A DNA stretch of 64,000 nt from Marsupella aquatica. Lineage: Eukaryota > Marchantiophyta. A program made the translations under genes and the position numbers. Shown one piece after another: positions 1 to 12,713 of this stretch. How positions within the stretch are numbered: position 1 is the first letter of the stretch; each line of letters opens with the position of its first letter. The stretch is from contig OZ316892.1 in the NCBI GenBank assembly GCA_973895155.1, forward strand, positions 24,986,001 through 25,050,000, in the 5' to 3' direction. The notes below the pieces were generated by a model. That model was not told the DNA's origin and searched no databases. It saw only the letters and a program-made list of their open reading frames with translations.

Positions 1-43
1 TGGCTAGCTAGAGTTAGGGGACCTTACTCCCAGCTAGGGGGCG

Positions 44-632
44 ATTGTGGGTTTTGGACATGTGTGGACATGAGTTCCACTTGTATTCCATTCTCTTGTG
101 TTTGTGATGTGGCAGTGTGACTATGTTTGGATGTATGTGACAAGCGATGTATGTTGTGTAGCGATGTGTATGCGCACGGCAACTGTCACACCATTCTAGG
201 TAGTGTTAGAGTGTATCATACTATCTAAATTTGTATGTTTGGTATGTGTGCTATATGAGCCGATAAGGTTCTATTAGGTTTGTGTGAGAGGGTACTTCTC
301 ACTTGTGAGGCATTGAAAGGTCATCTTTCAATGTTGAGCCTTGGAGAGAGAGGAGCTTGAGTGGCTATGGTGGCTGTGAGCTCCGCTTGTGTAACGTGGA
401 TTCCTTGAGTAGTGCAAGGTGCAATGGCTTGACATACGTGTGTGATCGGATCGGTGCGGGATCGATGGGGTATTGTTGACCGGGATCGTTATGCCGATTG
501 TTGAGGAGATTATTGTGGGTTTTGGACATGTGTGGACATGAGTTCCACTTGTATTCCATTCTCTTGTGTTTGTGATGTGGCAGTGTGACTATGTTTGGAT
601 GTATGTGACGAGCGATGTGTATGCGCACGACA
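44..632. repeat. Pair of ~120-137 bp direct repeats (TRIM-like candidate)
   Basis: The stretch from 44 to about 182 recurs almost unchanged at 512-632; the first copy carries an extra ~16 bp near its right end. Both copies begin TGTGGGTTTTGGACATGTG and end near GCGCACGRCA, so TG...CA ends are possible. A purine-rich TTGAGGAGAT precedes the second copy, like a polypurine tract. I saw no primer-binding site after the first copy and no clear target-site duplication. A miniature LTR element (TRIM) or a simple duplication are both possible. Confidence 0.5.
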
Positions 633-663
633 ATCCCGATGTGGGGTGTTAGTTGTGGTTCAA

Positions 664-1659
664 TTGTCAACTATTCGCGATCTAAACGTTGTTTTCTGGC
701 ATTGGAGAGTGTTTTAAGAGACTATGTCCACTGGCCTATCAAAAGGGAATGTGAAGCAAATTCAAAGGCTTTTGGAAAATTGGGATTTCCAGGTTGTATT
801 GGTCTCATTGAAGGAACCCTTTGCCCTCTAGCACATTGGCCTGCCCAACATGGTGAGTGTTACTATGACCGGAAAAGCCAATATTCCATAAATGTCCAAG
901 TTCGTTACAACCACTGTAGGAAAATTATGTTCATGTTTGCAGGTACATGAATTTCTTTCATTCAATTATTCTATGGAATTCAACAACAAGCTTTCTCACT
1001 AACACAGGAATCGTGTCCCTTGCATTCACATATACTAAGTATTAGTGTTCATGCTTGAATAGGAATGTCTGGATCCTGCTCAGACCTTATATGTGTGTGG
1101 AAGTCTCCAATGTTTCATTTTTTGACTGATGTTAGACCAGACACACTCTTTGATGTAGAGCAGTGCATTTTAGGTGATTTGGGTTACAAAGCCCTTCCAC
1201 ACATGATTTCTGCATTTAAGAGTACTGACACCTCACTAGAGAAAGAAAACTTCAATACCTATGGCAAAATGCAGGGTCACCAATGAGCAATGCATAGGTG
1301 TTCTCAAGAGCAGATGGCATTCCTTAAAGGAAGGTCACATTCAATTGAATCAAACAAAGGACAGCCTTTGGATGGTAAGGTGGATTAGTTTGTGTGCAAA
1401 ATTTCACAACTATGTTATTGACACGCAGGATTCATGGACACTTGAGGATATAGCCCAGCAGAGGGAGCAAGATGGCAATCTAGAAGGTGATTTTTATCCA
1501 AAGCCCAACGTTGCTGGACCTGCTGATGAGTTGCGGGATCCAAGGAGAGTTTCAAGACGTGATTTGGTACAAGCTGGAAATATACTGCTTGTTCAATTCA
1601 TGGACAAAGCATTGGAGCACTATCAACAGCCTGGGAGATTCTTGCATCAAGAAGCTTAG
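664..1659 (+). pseudogene. Decayed PIF/Harbinger (HARBI1-like DDE_Tnp_4) transposase
   Basis: Exon 1 (about 664-942) encodes the motif GFPGCIGLIEGT, the usual FPxxxGxIDGT block holding the first catalytic acidic residue, here E instead of D. An intron with GT...AG ends fits at 943-1062; splicing gives FAG-MSGSCSD, the family's AGWPGSxHD block. Exon 2 has LGDLGY (second catalytic D) and, after a frameshift near 1255-1265, RVTNEQCIGVLKSRW (third acidic residue E, the RxxxExxFGxLKxRW block). The family cuts and pastes DNA with a partner Myb-like protein; no partner is evident here. The 5' part is missing: similarity begins just after the second direct repeat ending at 632. Altered first catalytic residue, frameshift and truncation make it a pseudogene. 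Confidence 0.8.
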
Positions 1660-3150
1660 GCCCCCACAAATCTAGTGTAGGCAGAACCCGGGCAGAATCA
1701 ATCAGTTTGGGCACAATGAAATTGAATCCACAGTTTGTTTGATCAGTAGCAAGGAAATTTTTGAAACTGCTATATGGTGAATGCACATTTCAGATTTTGT
1801 CTTATTCAAATTTTTGTGTCATGTATTTTCATTTCAATCTGCCTTATCAAGGGGCAGCCTTTGTATTCTATACATTTTTTGTTAATTTTTAGACCCCTTT
1901 AGTTTTAGATATTCTAGAGTGTTTTGAACTTATTTTGGCAGCCCCCTTTCACAGTATGTGTTTTCTTAGAGATGAAACCAAAGGCTCCACCACCACGAGT
2001 GAGAGAAATGATGTTGAAGAACATGAATGCATAGCCTCTTAAGTTCTCCTCATGTTTTTCTTTCCTAGGTTTATGGTTTTTATTGAAAGGAGTGTCATTC
2101 ATAAGGCACCCTGAGTTAAGTGCACACATCGTAGCATTGTTTGACTGACTGTACCTTTTCTTGGTCACTGTGATTTTCTTGGCAGACACTTTACTTATAT
2201 AAGAGCACTTCTATGCTCTCATATTTTATTTACTTTCAGATCACTACAAGACAAAAAATAAAACATGTTCCAGGATGAGCATGCTATATAGCAAGTTCTT
2301 TTGAATGGCTTCAGAGTTTCATGAGGATTATGTGTACTTCAGTAAGATAGCACCATCCCGTATGAGCATTGAAATTTATTTTATAATGAAGCTCTTATTC
2401 TACTTAGAGTTTTTTGTAATGTCAGCTTCTGTCATGAGGAATAAACACAAAGTTTGTGATCATTGGTAAGATCTTGTTCCGATGTGATCATCCATATCAA
2501 TATATTTTGTATAAAACTATATAGCCAGGTACATGAACTCTTATCCTGGCTTGTATCATGTGGCCGCTCATAAATTCTGCCTAAATCAAAATATTTGTAA
2601 AACTAAAAAAACTCAACTTGGGTCACAGTGGAGCCAGTTGAAGCAACTTTTTCAGCCAAGATCAGAGACTTCTCTCAAACATCTCAGGTGCTACAAGGAC
2701 ATCGAGCGCAAGGATTGGTTAACATCCCTGAGAGGGAGTTGCAAAGTTGATCGAAAGTGCTGAATTATGGTGACAACACAAAAGGAGAAGCAAGTGGCGC
2801 CAACAAGGGCGCCAAGAAGAAGGTGGCTGTCAGGAAGAAAGTAAGCAGCAAATAAGCTCCTTTAGCTGCAAGTTGTGAAGTCATGCAACATGTTGGGCTC
2901 TCACCTCCTCACAATCTAGTAGTGGGGGGCACCTCAAGCAGAAGAGCCAAACGGGGAGCCAAACGCCGTGTAGAAGATAGAGAAGGATAAGTCAGACAAG
3001 TTGGTGAGCAAGGTGGTGACAGCCAGTGATAAAGACAAGGACCTTGCAGTACCAGACCACATTTGATTCAATGTATGAAACCCAGAGACTAAAGTACATG
3101 TGATGGCACAAGTTAAATAATCCTGCCTAAATCACTTTGACAATACTTGT
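1660..3150. other. No supported gene; possible remnant
   Basis: AT-rich sequence after the Harbinger remnant. A short lysine-rich reading frame ending near 2860 (GANKGAKKKVAVRKKVSSK) is seen on the plus strand, but no family is recognisable. A purine-rich stretch follows at 2930-3010. Nothing else is supported. Confidence 0.3.
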
Positions 3151-4078
3151 TTGAATGTGTTTTGTGGTGCGTCCCATGGCTCCCCAAACCCAAGAAACCC
3201 CCCCGCACAAGCCGATTCCCGTAGGTTTCGTGCTCGGCGAGGCTGTTTCCGCGGCTTAGCGGCATGGGACGCTGCTAACCTCCTTCTACTGCTACTATTA
3301 ACATTTTACACACATATACTGGACAGATCCTTCATCGGGTCATGAGATACGCAGTCGGCCTAATCTAGGCCTTCTCTTGTCTTTCCCTCCTGTTGGTTAG
3401 GTATATTTGGATTCCGCCGTCGGAATGATCCCCAATTGGTTTGGTTAAGCCGCTAAGACCTCTCTCAGCTCGACACATCCAACTCTCACTCCCTTGCTTA
3501 CTTCCCTTCTACTTGTTGATGTGGGCACTCTTCACACAAGTTAATGCAACACACAAATAGCAAAATGACTCCTTCTGACTGAGTTATACCATGCACTTGC
3601 AATACAAACAGTACATCTCATACACAAGCTCTGCGAACTAAGCCGTGAGGCCAACTCTATTCAGTTCTTAGGTATGAGGAAATATGAATATACACAAGGG
3701 TCACTGTATAACTAACTGAGAGCTTCTCTTACTACTTGATCCCAGCCCTGCTGGTGCAACTAAAAACTTGCTAAAGAAGAGGCCCTGAACTCCCCGCAGC
3801 CCAGGTACTTATCCTGGTTGTGGATCCGCCTGATTCCTTGCAGCGTAAGCCTAATCTACCTACTATAATCTACCTAAATGTAATCTACCTATGTACAGCG
3901 AGGTAGGAGCACAAGTGTCGTCCTCACCCGTGGATCCGAAATCCCACTAATCTAAGTGTCAGGGCCATCTCCTGGTCCTGATCCTAAGTCTAAACTTGGA
4001 GATCAGCACCTGCCCTGCCCACTCACGCCTCCTACCTCCATGTCCGCCCTCCCTAAAAGGGACAGCGCCCTTACACCG
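3150..4078 (-). other. Non-coding 3' flank of retroelement A
   Basis: GC content rises sharply at about 3150 and stays high into the gag-like ORF of element A (minus strand). It contains the short tandem TAATCTACCTA repeated three times at 3850-3890. It probably includes the 3' untranslated region of A, but I could not find a copy of the A-family LTR (start TGTGATGCC) here, so the left end of A is undefined or truncated. Confidence 0.4.
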
Positions 4079-7000
4079 TCACGACACCGATGGCTGGTCC
4101 TCAATGGACGCCCCCAACGCTTCCTCTGCAACCACTGCCGTTGGTCCGTCTTCTGACAGATTACCTGCCCCTGACCGAGTCAACTCTTCATCAGCCTGAC
4201 TGGGTCCATCCTCGGCTTCAGCCTCAGCATCGGTCATGGCCTCCGATATGGCTACGGCCTCCGATACGGCTACGGCCTTCGATACGGCTACGGCCTTCCC
4301 GACATGTTCTAGTGGAGGATCCGGTACCTCGGCAGCATTACTGGTTCTCCCGGCCTCGGCCTTGCCATCTCCACTTCCTAGGACTGGTGGATCCACCGCT
4401 GTGCCGATGCCGGAGGTTGGTGCTGGGTTTATCTTCTCGGTCACAACGGCTTGAGAAGCCGTATAACTCCCAGACTTAGAAGGTTTCCGCTTCTTCTTCT
4501 TCCCTATTTCGACAGCCGGTTCCTTCCCCTTGCCACTTACCTCCGACACCGGGGTGAGTATTTCGGCTTGTCCTTCGGCCAATACTACCCCTAGTAATTG
4601 GGTTCCCCCAATTGGAGTTGGACCTGATGAAGCCAAGCATTTAAATACTGCGGCTTGTGTCTTCAGCCGCTCCGTTTGGTTGTCGGCCCGCCGCTGTAGG
4701 TTCTCCATCTTCCTCGTGATTTCCTCCAACTCCTCCTGGGTCTCGTCCAAGTCCTTGCACGCCTCCTCCAGCTCCTTATTGGCTTCCTCCAATTCTTTCT
4801 TTAAGGTAGCCCTCTCCTCCTGGGTTGCTCTTAGCTCCTTGTCGAGCTCTGCTACGACCACAGACTCCATCTTATTCATCTTGGCATAAGTCTGGTCGAG
4901 TTGGTCGTCCTTTTCACGCAGGTCGGCCTTGAAGTTGGCCGCTAGGGACGCAAGCTCCTGCTGTAGCGCAATAATCCCTTGATAGGATTTCCCTAACTCT
5001 GCTTCCTTTTGCTCAAGGGCTCCGCGGATATCTTTGAGCTCTCCTTTCAATGCCCTCTCCCTTCTCTGGTTCTCCGCCATGGCCCGATTGTTGGTTGCTA
5101 AGTGGGCCTCCTTTGCATCCCTTAGCTCCCGCTTCCATTTCTCTCTTTCCTTGACTGCGCTGGCCAACTCTCCTTGGGTTCGAGTCAGTTTATCTTTGAT
5201 AATCTGATTGTTAGACTGAGCGGTATCCAACTGCCCCTGCATGATGTTTAGCTCATGCCGCTTAATCCGTAGCTCATCTTGGGCTTTCTTGGCCACCTGT
5301 AGGACTTCCACCTTGGCTTCCTTCTCCCTAAGCTGCCAGATGACCTCGTCCTTCTTGCTTCTCTCCAAAGCCACCGCTTCTTCTAATCGGTGCTTTTCCA
5401 ACATCTCCCTATGGAAAAAGGGTCCCTGCTCCAACTCCTCCCCAAAGATGCTGAGCGCCAGGTCCCCACATATCTCCCCGTACTCCATGGCTCTATCCTT
5501 AGCATAGGTGGAGTAACTAGAAGTCATCGGCATCAACCACCGCGGCCTCTGCTCCCAAGCCGCCTTGCGGATTTCTTCTATGGTGGCATGAGGGTTGTTT
5601 CTTTTTTTGGCAAGCCGCCTGATGTCCTCCGGCCAATCTCCTCCTGGTAAATCCTTCTCCCTAGCCAGGGCTGCTTTCTCTTCCTCCCTAAGTCGCTCCT
5701 GAAATTCTTGTGTCGTCTGCTTTATGCCGTCAAAGCTCGGGGGAGCACCCTCTGGTGGGGGAGACTCGGGGCTACTTTGCTAGGTGGGGTCCCCTCGAAC
5801 TACTCTTGGAAGCATGGGGATAAATCGGCCACAGTTCCTTACTCCTGGAATATGATGATCCAACCCATAGCCGGAGTACTCATTGCTGTAGTCCTCCACC
5901 GCCTCCTCCACTACTTGGACTCCCGGCTTCTCCCCTTGTTCCCCTGGTCCAGTCGTGAAAACGGCCTTACAGATCATGGGCTCTGGTTCCTCTGGTTTCC
6001 AGGCTGTCGTCTCCCTCTGCTCTCCGCGGGAAGGAGCCTTAGGCTGCTCTACCTCTGATTCGGGGCTTGAGGCTCCCACATACATTCGCACTCCTGGCTT
6101 GTGTTCTGGCCTCCTTCTCTCCTTGGCTCTGGTAAAGGGGTCTTCCCTTCTGAGTCGGTTTAGGCCGACCTCTGGGGCAGCGTCTTGTATCGTTGCCATT
6201 GCCATTGCCGGAACCGTTCTCTTTTCCTTCTCCAGCAATTTCAACAGATTTTGCATGCCTGGTTGCTGCATCGGCAAGTCTTCTTTCCTTGGTCGAAATA
6301 CCTGCTCGATCGTCGGACTGTCGGGCTGGTTGGGCTTCTCTGGTGCGCCTCTGCTCCAGAACCTTCTCCGGTGCCCTTGCCGATAGGGGAAGTACTGGGG
6401 CAAAGATTTGACTTCTGGCATACCGGCACAACAACGGCATGTGATAGCCAAGCCGGGACACGCTTCCCACGCCGATCACCTGCTGTTCCTCCTTCAAGAT
6501 CTTCTTTAGTTGGTTGAGGAGGCACCCGTTGTAATCCCGGCTTGGGTCTGGCCTTTCTGCCAGGTAGACCTGAGCCTTGCCGATCTCTGCCCTCGGCAAG
6601 TTACAGTGCATGGTCACCCACAAGAAATCGATCATCTCTCCGATGTGCAGGTTGGTGCAGGTGTTCCGAAAGAAGCCATTCTTCGTTGATGGTCCTGGGA
6701 ACGACCGGAACTCCTTGTCAGGTAAGGTCTTCCTGGTATCAACCTTGGTCTTATTACCCATCGGCAAGCCAAACACCTCAGCAATCACCCGGGGAGTGAG
6801 ATAGAAATCCTTTCCATACACCCTCGTGGAATTGGTCTCGGGTTCCCATGATCCCACGAATTCTAATAAGTCTGAGTCCGGCACCTCCGGCTTAAGCCAT
6901 GGTAATCTTACGAAGGCTTCCAAGCCGGATCCGACCATGAAGCCCTGGTACTTCTTGGTCTGCATGGCCGTAAAGCATGCATCCTCCTCCCGTGCAAAGT

Positions 7001-7673
7001 GTAATTGCACTTCCTCCGGTAGGGTCACCGCCCAGCCTTTCCAGGTGTCATCATTTGTTGGAATGGCATTGATGGGATCGACCTCTTCCTCTTCGGCTTC
7101 TCCCCTTGTCCTGCTCTGCTGCTCTACTGGCTTCCTAGGTGCCGCCGACCTCGTTCTTTTTGCCGGGGTGGCCTCTTCGTTGTTGTTTCCTTTCCTCTTC
7201 ATCTCGGCTGCCGTGGATGTTTCTCCTAGCAAGGTTGCCTTCGTCCACCCCTCCGTGTTACCCTTCAACTCCCAGTGTAGGTCGTTGCAGCGATTGATGG
7301 CTTCCCGGATGCCGACGATTCTGTTTTCGCAAAATAGAAGGTCGTCGAGCTGATTGGCAGTAGGAGTCCACAAGAACTCGGCCTTGATAAGTTCTCCTCC
7401 TAAGAAATCCGTCTTTTGCAGTTCCCAGAGTTGAGCGAGCTCCTGCCATTCTTGAGCTGCTCTCTCCGATTCTTCGTCCTCGTAAGTCCTGACGTACTCA
7501 CCTGCCCGTTCGAACAGGCATCCCCAAAAATGTGCCATTTGATTGACGTTGCTCATACCCTCCTTGAGTCGATCGTTGGTATCTGTTCCCACCCCGAGTG
7601 CTTGCCTAAGCAACTGACAGCATTTGGCCTCCCGTAGTCGTCTCCCAGTTCGTTCTTGCAAATGAGCCACTAT
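4079..7673 (-). pseudogene. Gag-like ORF of gypsy element A: plant-mobile-domain-like region plus long coiled coil
   Basis: One long minus-strand coding unit with three visible lesions. The gag start, ATG in the sister copy at 12842-12844, reads ATA at 7671-7673. The reading frame changes once near 6400, and a TAG stop lies at 5780-5782 in an otherwise open frame from 6451 to 4079. The N-terminal ~420 codons include FYLTPRVIAEVFGLPMG and EMIDFLWVTMHCNLPR, which resemble the plant mobile-domain/'putative plant transposon protein' modules of retroelement gag-side ORFs. The segment from about 5500 to 4600 encodes a long K/E/L-rich coiled coil, followed by KKKKRK and an alanine-rich VSKAVAVSEAVAISEA repeat (18-bp DNA tandem at about 4230-4300). 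It shares its first ~65 codons with the fragment at 12714-12916. No pol follows, so A is non-autonomous or deleted. Confidence 0.65.
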
Positions 7674-7749
7674 TCCTCGCGAGCGGTCCTTACCCCTCTC
7701 TTCCTCTGGTCTTCCCTCCCGTTGGTCACTCCTAGCCGCCGATGCTTAG

Positions 7750-8477
7750 TGTGAGATAAGGATGTTTGTAAAAGAAGGGTTAACTAACCATCAATTTTAG
7801 AATTTTTACGTTTAAGATCTCAAATGAGGCTGAAGAGGGACCTGAAGACTACTTTGAAGTGTTATGAGACTTTCAAGCCCATATGAGGTCAACCCGGATT
7901 GATATTAGAGAAGGAGGATCGACCCGGAACTTTTTACTATAAGCCTTGAATGAGATATAAAGCTTATATTGAGACTCTACTCAACAACAGCTATCCATTG
8001 CCAAAGTTTTTAAAACCATAAGTCAAACACAGGCACGACCACAGCAGAATCCGGATATAAGGAAGGAGAGTCGATCCGGCCTCTCACACCTCTCAAAGCC
8101 AAACATAGTAGGTTTTGAGCTCCCGAGCGCATTAGGCTGTTTAAGCAGTAGAGTGAGGAGGCTCTACCCTTTTGGTAGAGGATCTTGGGTCCGGATTATA
8201 GGACCAATCTTGCATTGCATGATGAGAGCCTGGATATGAGGGTACTGACTGATTCATTGTGAGGGGAATGCCTACTCCACCGCTGGAAGTGAAGGCAGGA
8301 AGTTTGAGATCCTGATCGTGGATACATCGGTTGTGAGAAGGGAGGCCAGGTCGACCCGGACATCACCATTCCAGGCCCGATTGAGTCCAGCTTTTCCCCA
8401 CGTTAGATGACCCTGCATTGTAGTTGATGAAATCGTGATGCAATTCTTTCGAAACGATTTTCAGTTGATCAGAAACG
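7750..8477 (+). other. Decayed internal region at left end of insertion B
   Basis: No open frame of useful length. Short plus-strand fragments look like a broken retroelement polyprotein, for example TISQTQARPQQNPDIRK near 7990-8060 and HCEGNAYSTAGSEGRKFEIL near 8257-8316. They are interrupted by several stops, and the identification is tentative. Confidence 0.25.
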
Positions 8478-10361
8478 TTGCGGCCAAGTCGACCTGGACA
8501 TTTCTACCAGTGGTCGACACCGAAGAGATTGAACATTCTAAAGTCGCATCATTGTAGAGCTTGCCGTAGAGGAGGCAGAACATTTACCAGAAATCAATTT
8601 TCTGCTTCCAGAAATCCTATGGAGCAAGGGGCGGATCCAGCCGGAATGTCCACTTCTCACGTCTCTAAGGGGCATTCAACCTCAACATCACCTACACCTA
8701 CTCCGGTTAAAGCCCCTGTGAGACGATCGAAGAGAAAGGAGGTCCCTATTGCCATGAAAATTCTGAGGCCAGCTATTCCGGACAGTGAAGCTGAGAAGGT
8801 CAAACTGAGGGAGTCTTTGCTCAGGATGGGCTGTGAGTCTCTGATGGAGCTACCCTGAAGTTATCAAAGCGAAGATATGATCAGAGAGATCCGATCCAAG
8901 GAGTGTCCGGTTGAGTTTAAGGATACCTCCAGAGGCCGACCTGAGCGATGGACTCAGATGATGATTGCAGGAGCTTTTGTATTGGAAGATGAAGGAGAAG
9001 GTCCAGTGGGGAGAGCTGTCAACCTAATCCTTCCTTACTTCAAAGGAGCCATCAACAATAAGGACGGGTTCAATGTTTCTAAGTGTTTGGATCCTGATCT
9101 GAGACGAGTCTTCAGCTTTTTGCTACCCCTGCTGTACCCTGAGAAGCCAAGAAGAGTTATTGTTGGAGTTGGCTCTACCATTGTTGCTGCTTACAAAGGA
9201 GAAAGAAAAGTCAACTGGGCTAAGCTTATCTTTGATTTGATAAGGAAGTTGGTACAAAACCTATCCAACAAGAGTCCTACTCCCCTCTCCTGCTACCTGG
9301 TACATCTATATAGCTTTGAAGGAGTTTTGTTTAGAGAGGAGAAGAAATTACTATTGGCCAAGTTCAACTTCATAAAGTATGGAGAGACAGATCCAGATAT
9401 CACCCAGGCCACCTCTGATGACAGTGAGGATGAGGAACCAACAGAGACAAATCCTTGAAAGACCCGGTCTGCTGCCCGGAACCTCGACCCGGACTTTGCC
9501 GACCCGGCCTTCGTCAACCCGACTGAATTTCTGGATGCACCCGGCCATGCCTCCCTAGACACCCTAGCTGATTTCCAGATCATCTCAGACACATTCCAGA
9601 AGGTGAAGAGGAAGACCACTATGATGGAGAAGGCCATCACTGATATTTCTCAGAAGTTAGGAGTAAAACCAGGGCAGATTCTTGAGAAGATCTCCACCAT
9701 GAGTGATGCCACAGATAAGAGGAAGTTGGAGAAGGAGAATGAGTTCCTCAAGCAGAAGGTATCTGAACTCAAACAACAGTTGGAAAGGAGTAAGAAGAAG
9801 AATGAGCTTGAGCATACTCTCCAACTCAATATCACTCCATCTTTGGATCTGATTGAGCCTTTGACTAAGATAGCTTCTCTGGATCTTCTTAAGGCCCAAA
9901 TTTATGATGAGTATTTGGCCAAGAACACCACATCCATCCTTTTCTCCAAGATTAACCATTTAGTGGTAGATGTGAGTACCAAGGTGGATGATGCACTTAC
10001 AGGCCTCTCAAAGACCTGTGAAGCCTTAAGGGAGATGAGTGACTTGACTACTGAGGAGCTATTAGCTGATACTGAGATTCCTCCCTTTACTACCAGATCT
10101 TTCTCTCGTAGTCCTCATGAAGGAGTCTATTCCACTGGCCTCTCATCACCCCTCAACCCTCCTGGTTTCCCCACTCCCAGTACACACTTCCACTCCCATT
10201 CTTACACTTATTCTCATGACCCAAGTGCCCATCAGGAGAACATGGATATTGACCCGTCCATCCCTTTTACCACTGGCCAGCAGGGAGTTTTCCTTCGACC
10301 AGAACCCCTTGCCATGGCTAACCCTGAGGAGGTTCCTTCCCAAAAGCTAGGACCAGAATAG
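8478..10361 (+). pseudogene. Retroelement-borne ORF in the env position, two in-frame TGA stops
   Basis: A single plus-strand frame runs from at least 8478 to 10361, broken only by TGA at 8856-8858 and 9456-9458; both could come from CGA by C-to-T change. The middle part (GRPERWTQMMIAGAFVLEDE, KVNWAKLIFDLIRKLVQNL, CYLVHLYSFEGVLF) resembles the plant retroelement 'putative transposon protein' module. The C-terminal third has a coiled coil (KRKLEKENEFLKQKVSELKQ) and a Ser/Pro/His-rich tail. It lies directly upstream of a polypurine tract and an LTR-like start, the position of extra ORFs in gypsy elements. Function unknown; the true start is not certain because the first in-frame codon listed is TTG. 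Confidence 0.55.
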
Positions 10362-10685
10362 AGTTATATTTAGAGAGTTAGAGCTACATTAGTTTAGACT
10401 TAGAAATAGCTATCTAGATTAGTATATGAGTAAGTAGACTCCAGTATTTTGTTGATGTATCCATTGGAGACTCTACTCCATTTTTGACTAGGATAGTTCA
10501 CTTTTATTTACATATTTCTTTAGACTTGGGTTTTGAAGAGGCATGTCTTTTCATAATCTCCACTTTTAGTACAAAAGGAGGAGAACCCAAAGTCAACCTG
10601 GAGAGAGAAAACATACATTTTGATTTCCTCATTGCCTCTGAAGGAATCTATGTCTTTTCTTCCCTTCTTTTTACCATGGTTGAGT

Positions 10686-10697
10686 AAAAGGAAGAAG
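10686..10697 (+). other. Polypurine tract of insertion B
   Basis: AAAAGGAAGAAG lies immediately before TGTAATGCAGTAG. A purine run directly followed by TG is the normal 3' LTR junction of a retrotransposon and primes plus-strand DNA synthesis. Confidence 0.55.
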
Positions 10698-12460
10698 TGT
10701 AATGCAGTAGATTAGTTGGAAATGATGGAAAATTTATGAATTTTGAACTTTTTCTAACTCAAAGGTGTAATATAGCTACCTTTTGTAACAATTTAGATTA
10801 ACTGAATACTTTACCTGATGTTATGCTTCATCGGAGGCTATTGCCTCTATTGGACAAGGATCGCCATATAAATCCTTGCTCCTTGCATGCTACCAAGAAA
10901 GAAGACTGGACATCATTGGAGAAGCAATGCAGACTAGAAGATTCAAGAACCGGACTCCAAAGCACTTCATAAAAAATGAGCTGTGTGCAATTACCACGAT
11001 CAGCCGATCTCTGATATTTTAGTTAAATAGTTCTCATGGTCAGAAAAGTTTCATACTTTTTCAGGAGGTAGTCATTACGAAGTAGAATCATCCCTGAAAG
11101 TTTCAGCTCAAGCCGACTTATAGCTAGGAAGTTAAAAATGTTTGAATCTGCTAAGTTTTTGCTGCACCGCGATTACGTCTTTACGATTTTTCGATTTTAC
11201 GAGTTTACGCTTTTACGGGTTTACGTGTATACGTGTTTATGCCTTCAACACTTAGAATTTTTTCCGATTTTCTGTAGTTCTTTATTTCCGGTACTTTTTG
11301 GTATTTTATTGAAGTACCTAAACACCTCAGAAAAGTCTGAGATTTTACCAGCATGAAGACTATACCTAAGAGAATACTCTGGGAACGTTTCATCTCAAAC
11401 TGATATTTGGTTTAGAAACTAAAATTAGGACAAAGCCACTATTCATTAGTTTTACCGTAATGTCACTTTTACATTAGTTCACATTTGCAATACCTTTTGG
11501 TTAGTTTTATATACCAGGAACCCTCATGTGACCCTTAGATACTACTGTAACATACCTTTATTATTTTTACTTTAGTTCAAGAACCCTTGAGGCATGAAAG
11601 GGCATGTCCTTTCATTTTCTCTCTCCTTGGGTTTCTACCAGCCTATATAAAGTAGAATTTATGTCATTTGAAATGTGAAAGAATTATGTAAGCACTATGT
11701 TACAAATTTGCAGCATGACAAGGCTTCACTTTGTAGAGAGAAACTCTGTATTTGCATGAGTGATTAATACAAAAGAATTCTTTCCCCTTCCTTGTGTTTG
11801 AATGTTGGAGATCAAACCAGAGAAGTAAAACCTTGTGAAACCTTGTGAAGTGATGAAATCTTTTGAATGTATGGAGATAGATTCCTTAATTGGTGAAGGC
11901 TATACATTCCTAAGTTCTTGATGCATAAGTTTTTGGCATGACATTGCTTTTGCACGGGATGCAAAGAATGTTATTGACCAATTACCTATGACTTTAGTTT
12001 GACGATGATGATGTTCATTATTCGTGACTCGGAGTACCGACTGGATGCTGAAGTGATTGGTTATTAATCCTAACTGAGTACCTTGGAAGGAAAGGTTAAG
12101 ATATGTTGACGGCATTTTAATAATCATCCTAGTAAAGTATTTCATTCCAGAAATGTTCTTACGAATTTGTCACCTTAAATCATCACAAATTAAGTGTTGT
12201 TGAGGAGTTACCTTGGTCTGTTCGAGACTCCCTCATCATACCTCAAGATTTTATTGTGTTTTGTTAATTTATTCCATTTTGTTAATCGTATTTATAATGT
12301 TAAGCAAACATTTAAATCTATGCCTTGCTGAGCATCCATAGTAAAAGGCTCACCTTTGTGTTTTCGACACCTTAGTCATTCATAAGTGTTAATTGATAGA
12401 AAACCATTCCCAACATGTTCTTCCATGGGAACGAATACCGAGTTTTGGGCATTAAATGTT
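10698..12460 (+). mobile_element. Putative 3' LTR tract of insertion B
   Basis: Non-coding, T-rich sequence beginning TGTAATGCAG right after the polypurine tract. A TATA box (TATATAA, 11644-11650) lies within it, followed by CATTTG-rich leader-like sequence. A short series of 11-12 nt phased motifs (TTTACG/TTTTACG) occurs at 11175-11235. The LTR would resume to the right of gypsy fragment C and end at 18941 (…TGCTACA). No 5' copy is seen to confirm it. Confidence 0.4.
11644..11650 (+). promoter_or_regulatory. TATA box in LTR-like tract
   Basis: TATATAA within GCCTATATAAAGTAG, a good match to a plant core promoter and placed as expected for an LTR promoter. Confidence 0.4.
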
Positions 12461-12469
12461 GATTTATGT

Positions 12470-12712
12470 CCTTAATGCAATACTACAAGAAGTTTTAGCA
12501 ACCCTTGAGTTGTTGTGAAGTGTTCAATGAATGCTAGAGTGTGCCTTAATGATATTGAAAGATCAATGAGATTTGTGATCAATACATTTGGAAGATTCAC
12601 CAAAGAGGAAATTGACATTTGCATAAAACTCAAACAAGCAATCTTAAGGATTGTAGGAGAAGTAAACCAATTCGAGTATCCTAATACCGTCTTAAGCAAG
12701 ACCAGAAAAGTG
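12470..12712 (+). pseudogene. Coding-like fragment, unknown
   Basis: A plus-strand open stretch reads ARVCLNDIERSMRFVINTFG then FTKEEIDICIKLKQAILRIV with ordinary codon use, and stops exactly where the gypsy fragment C begins (about 12713). It looks like a piece of a protein-coding exon or of retroelement B cut by the insertion of C. No family recognised. Confidence 0.3.
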
Positions 12713-12713
12713 T

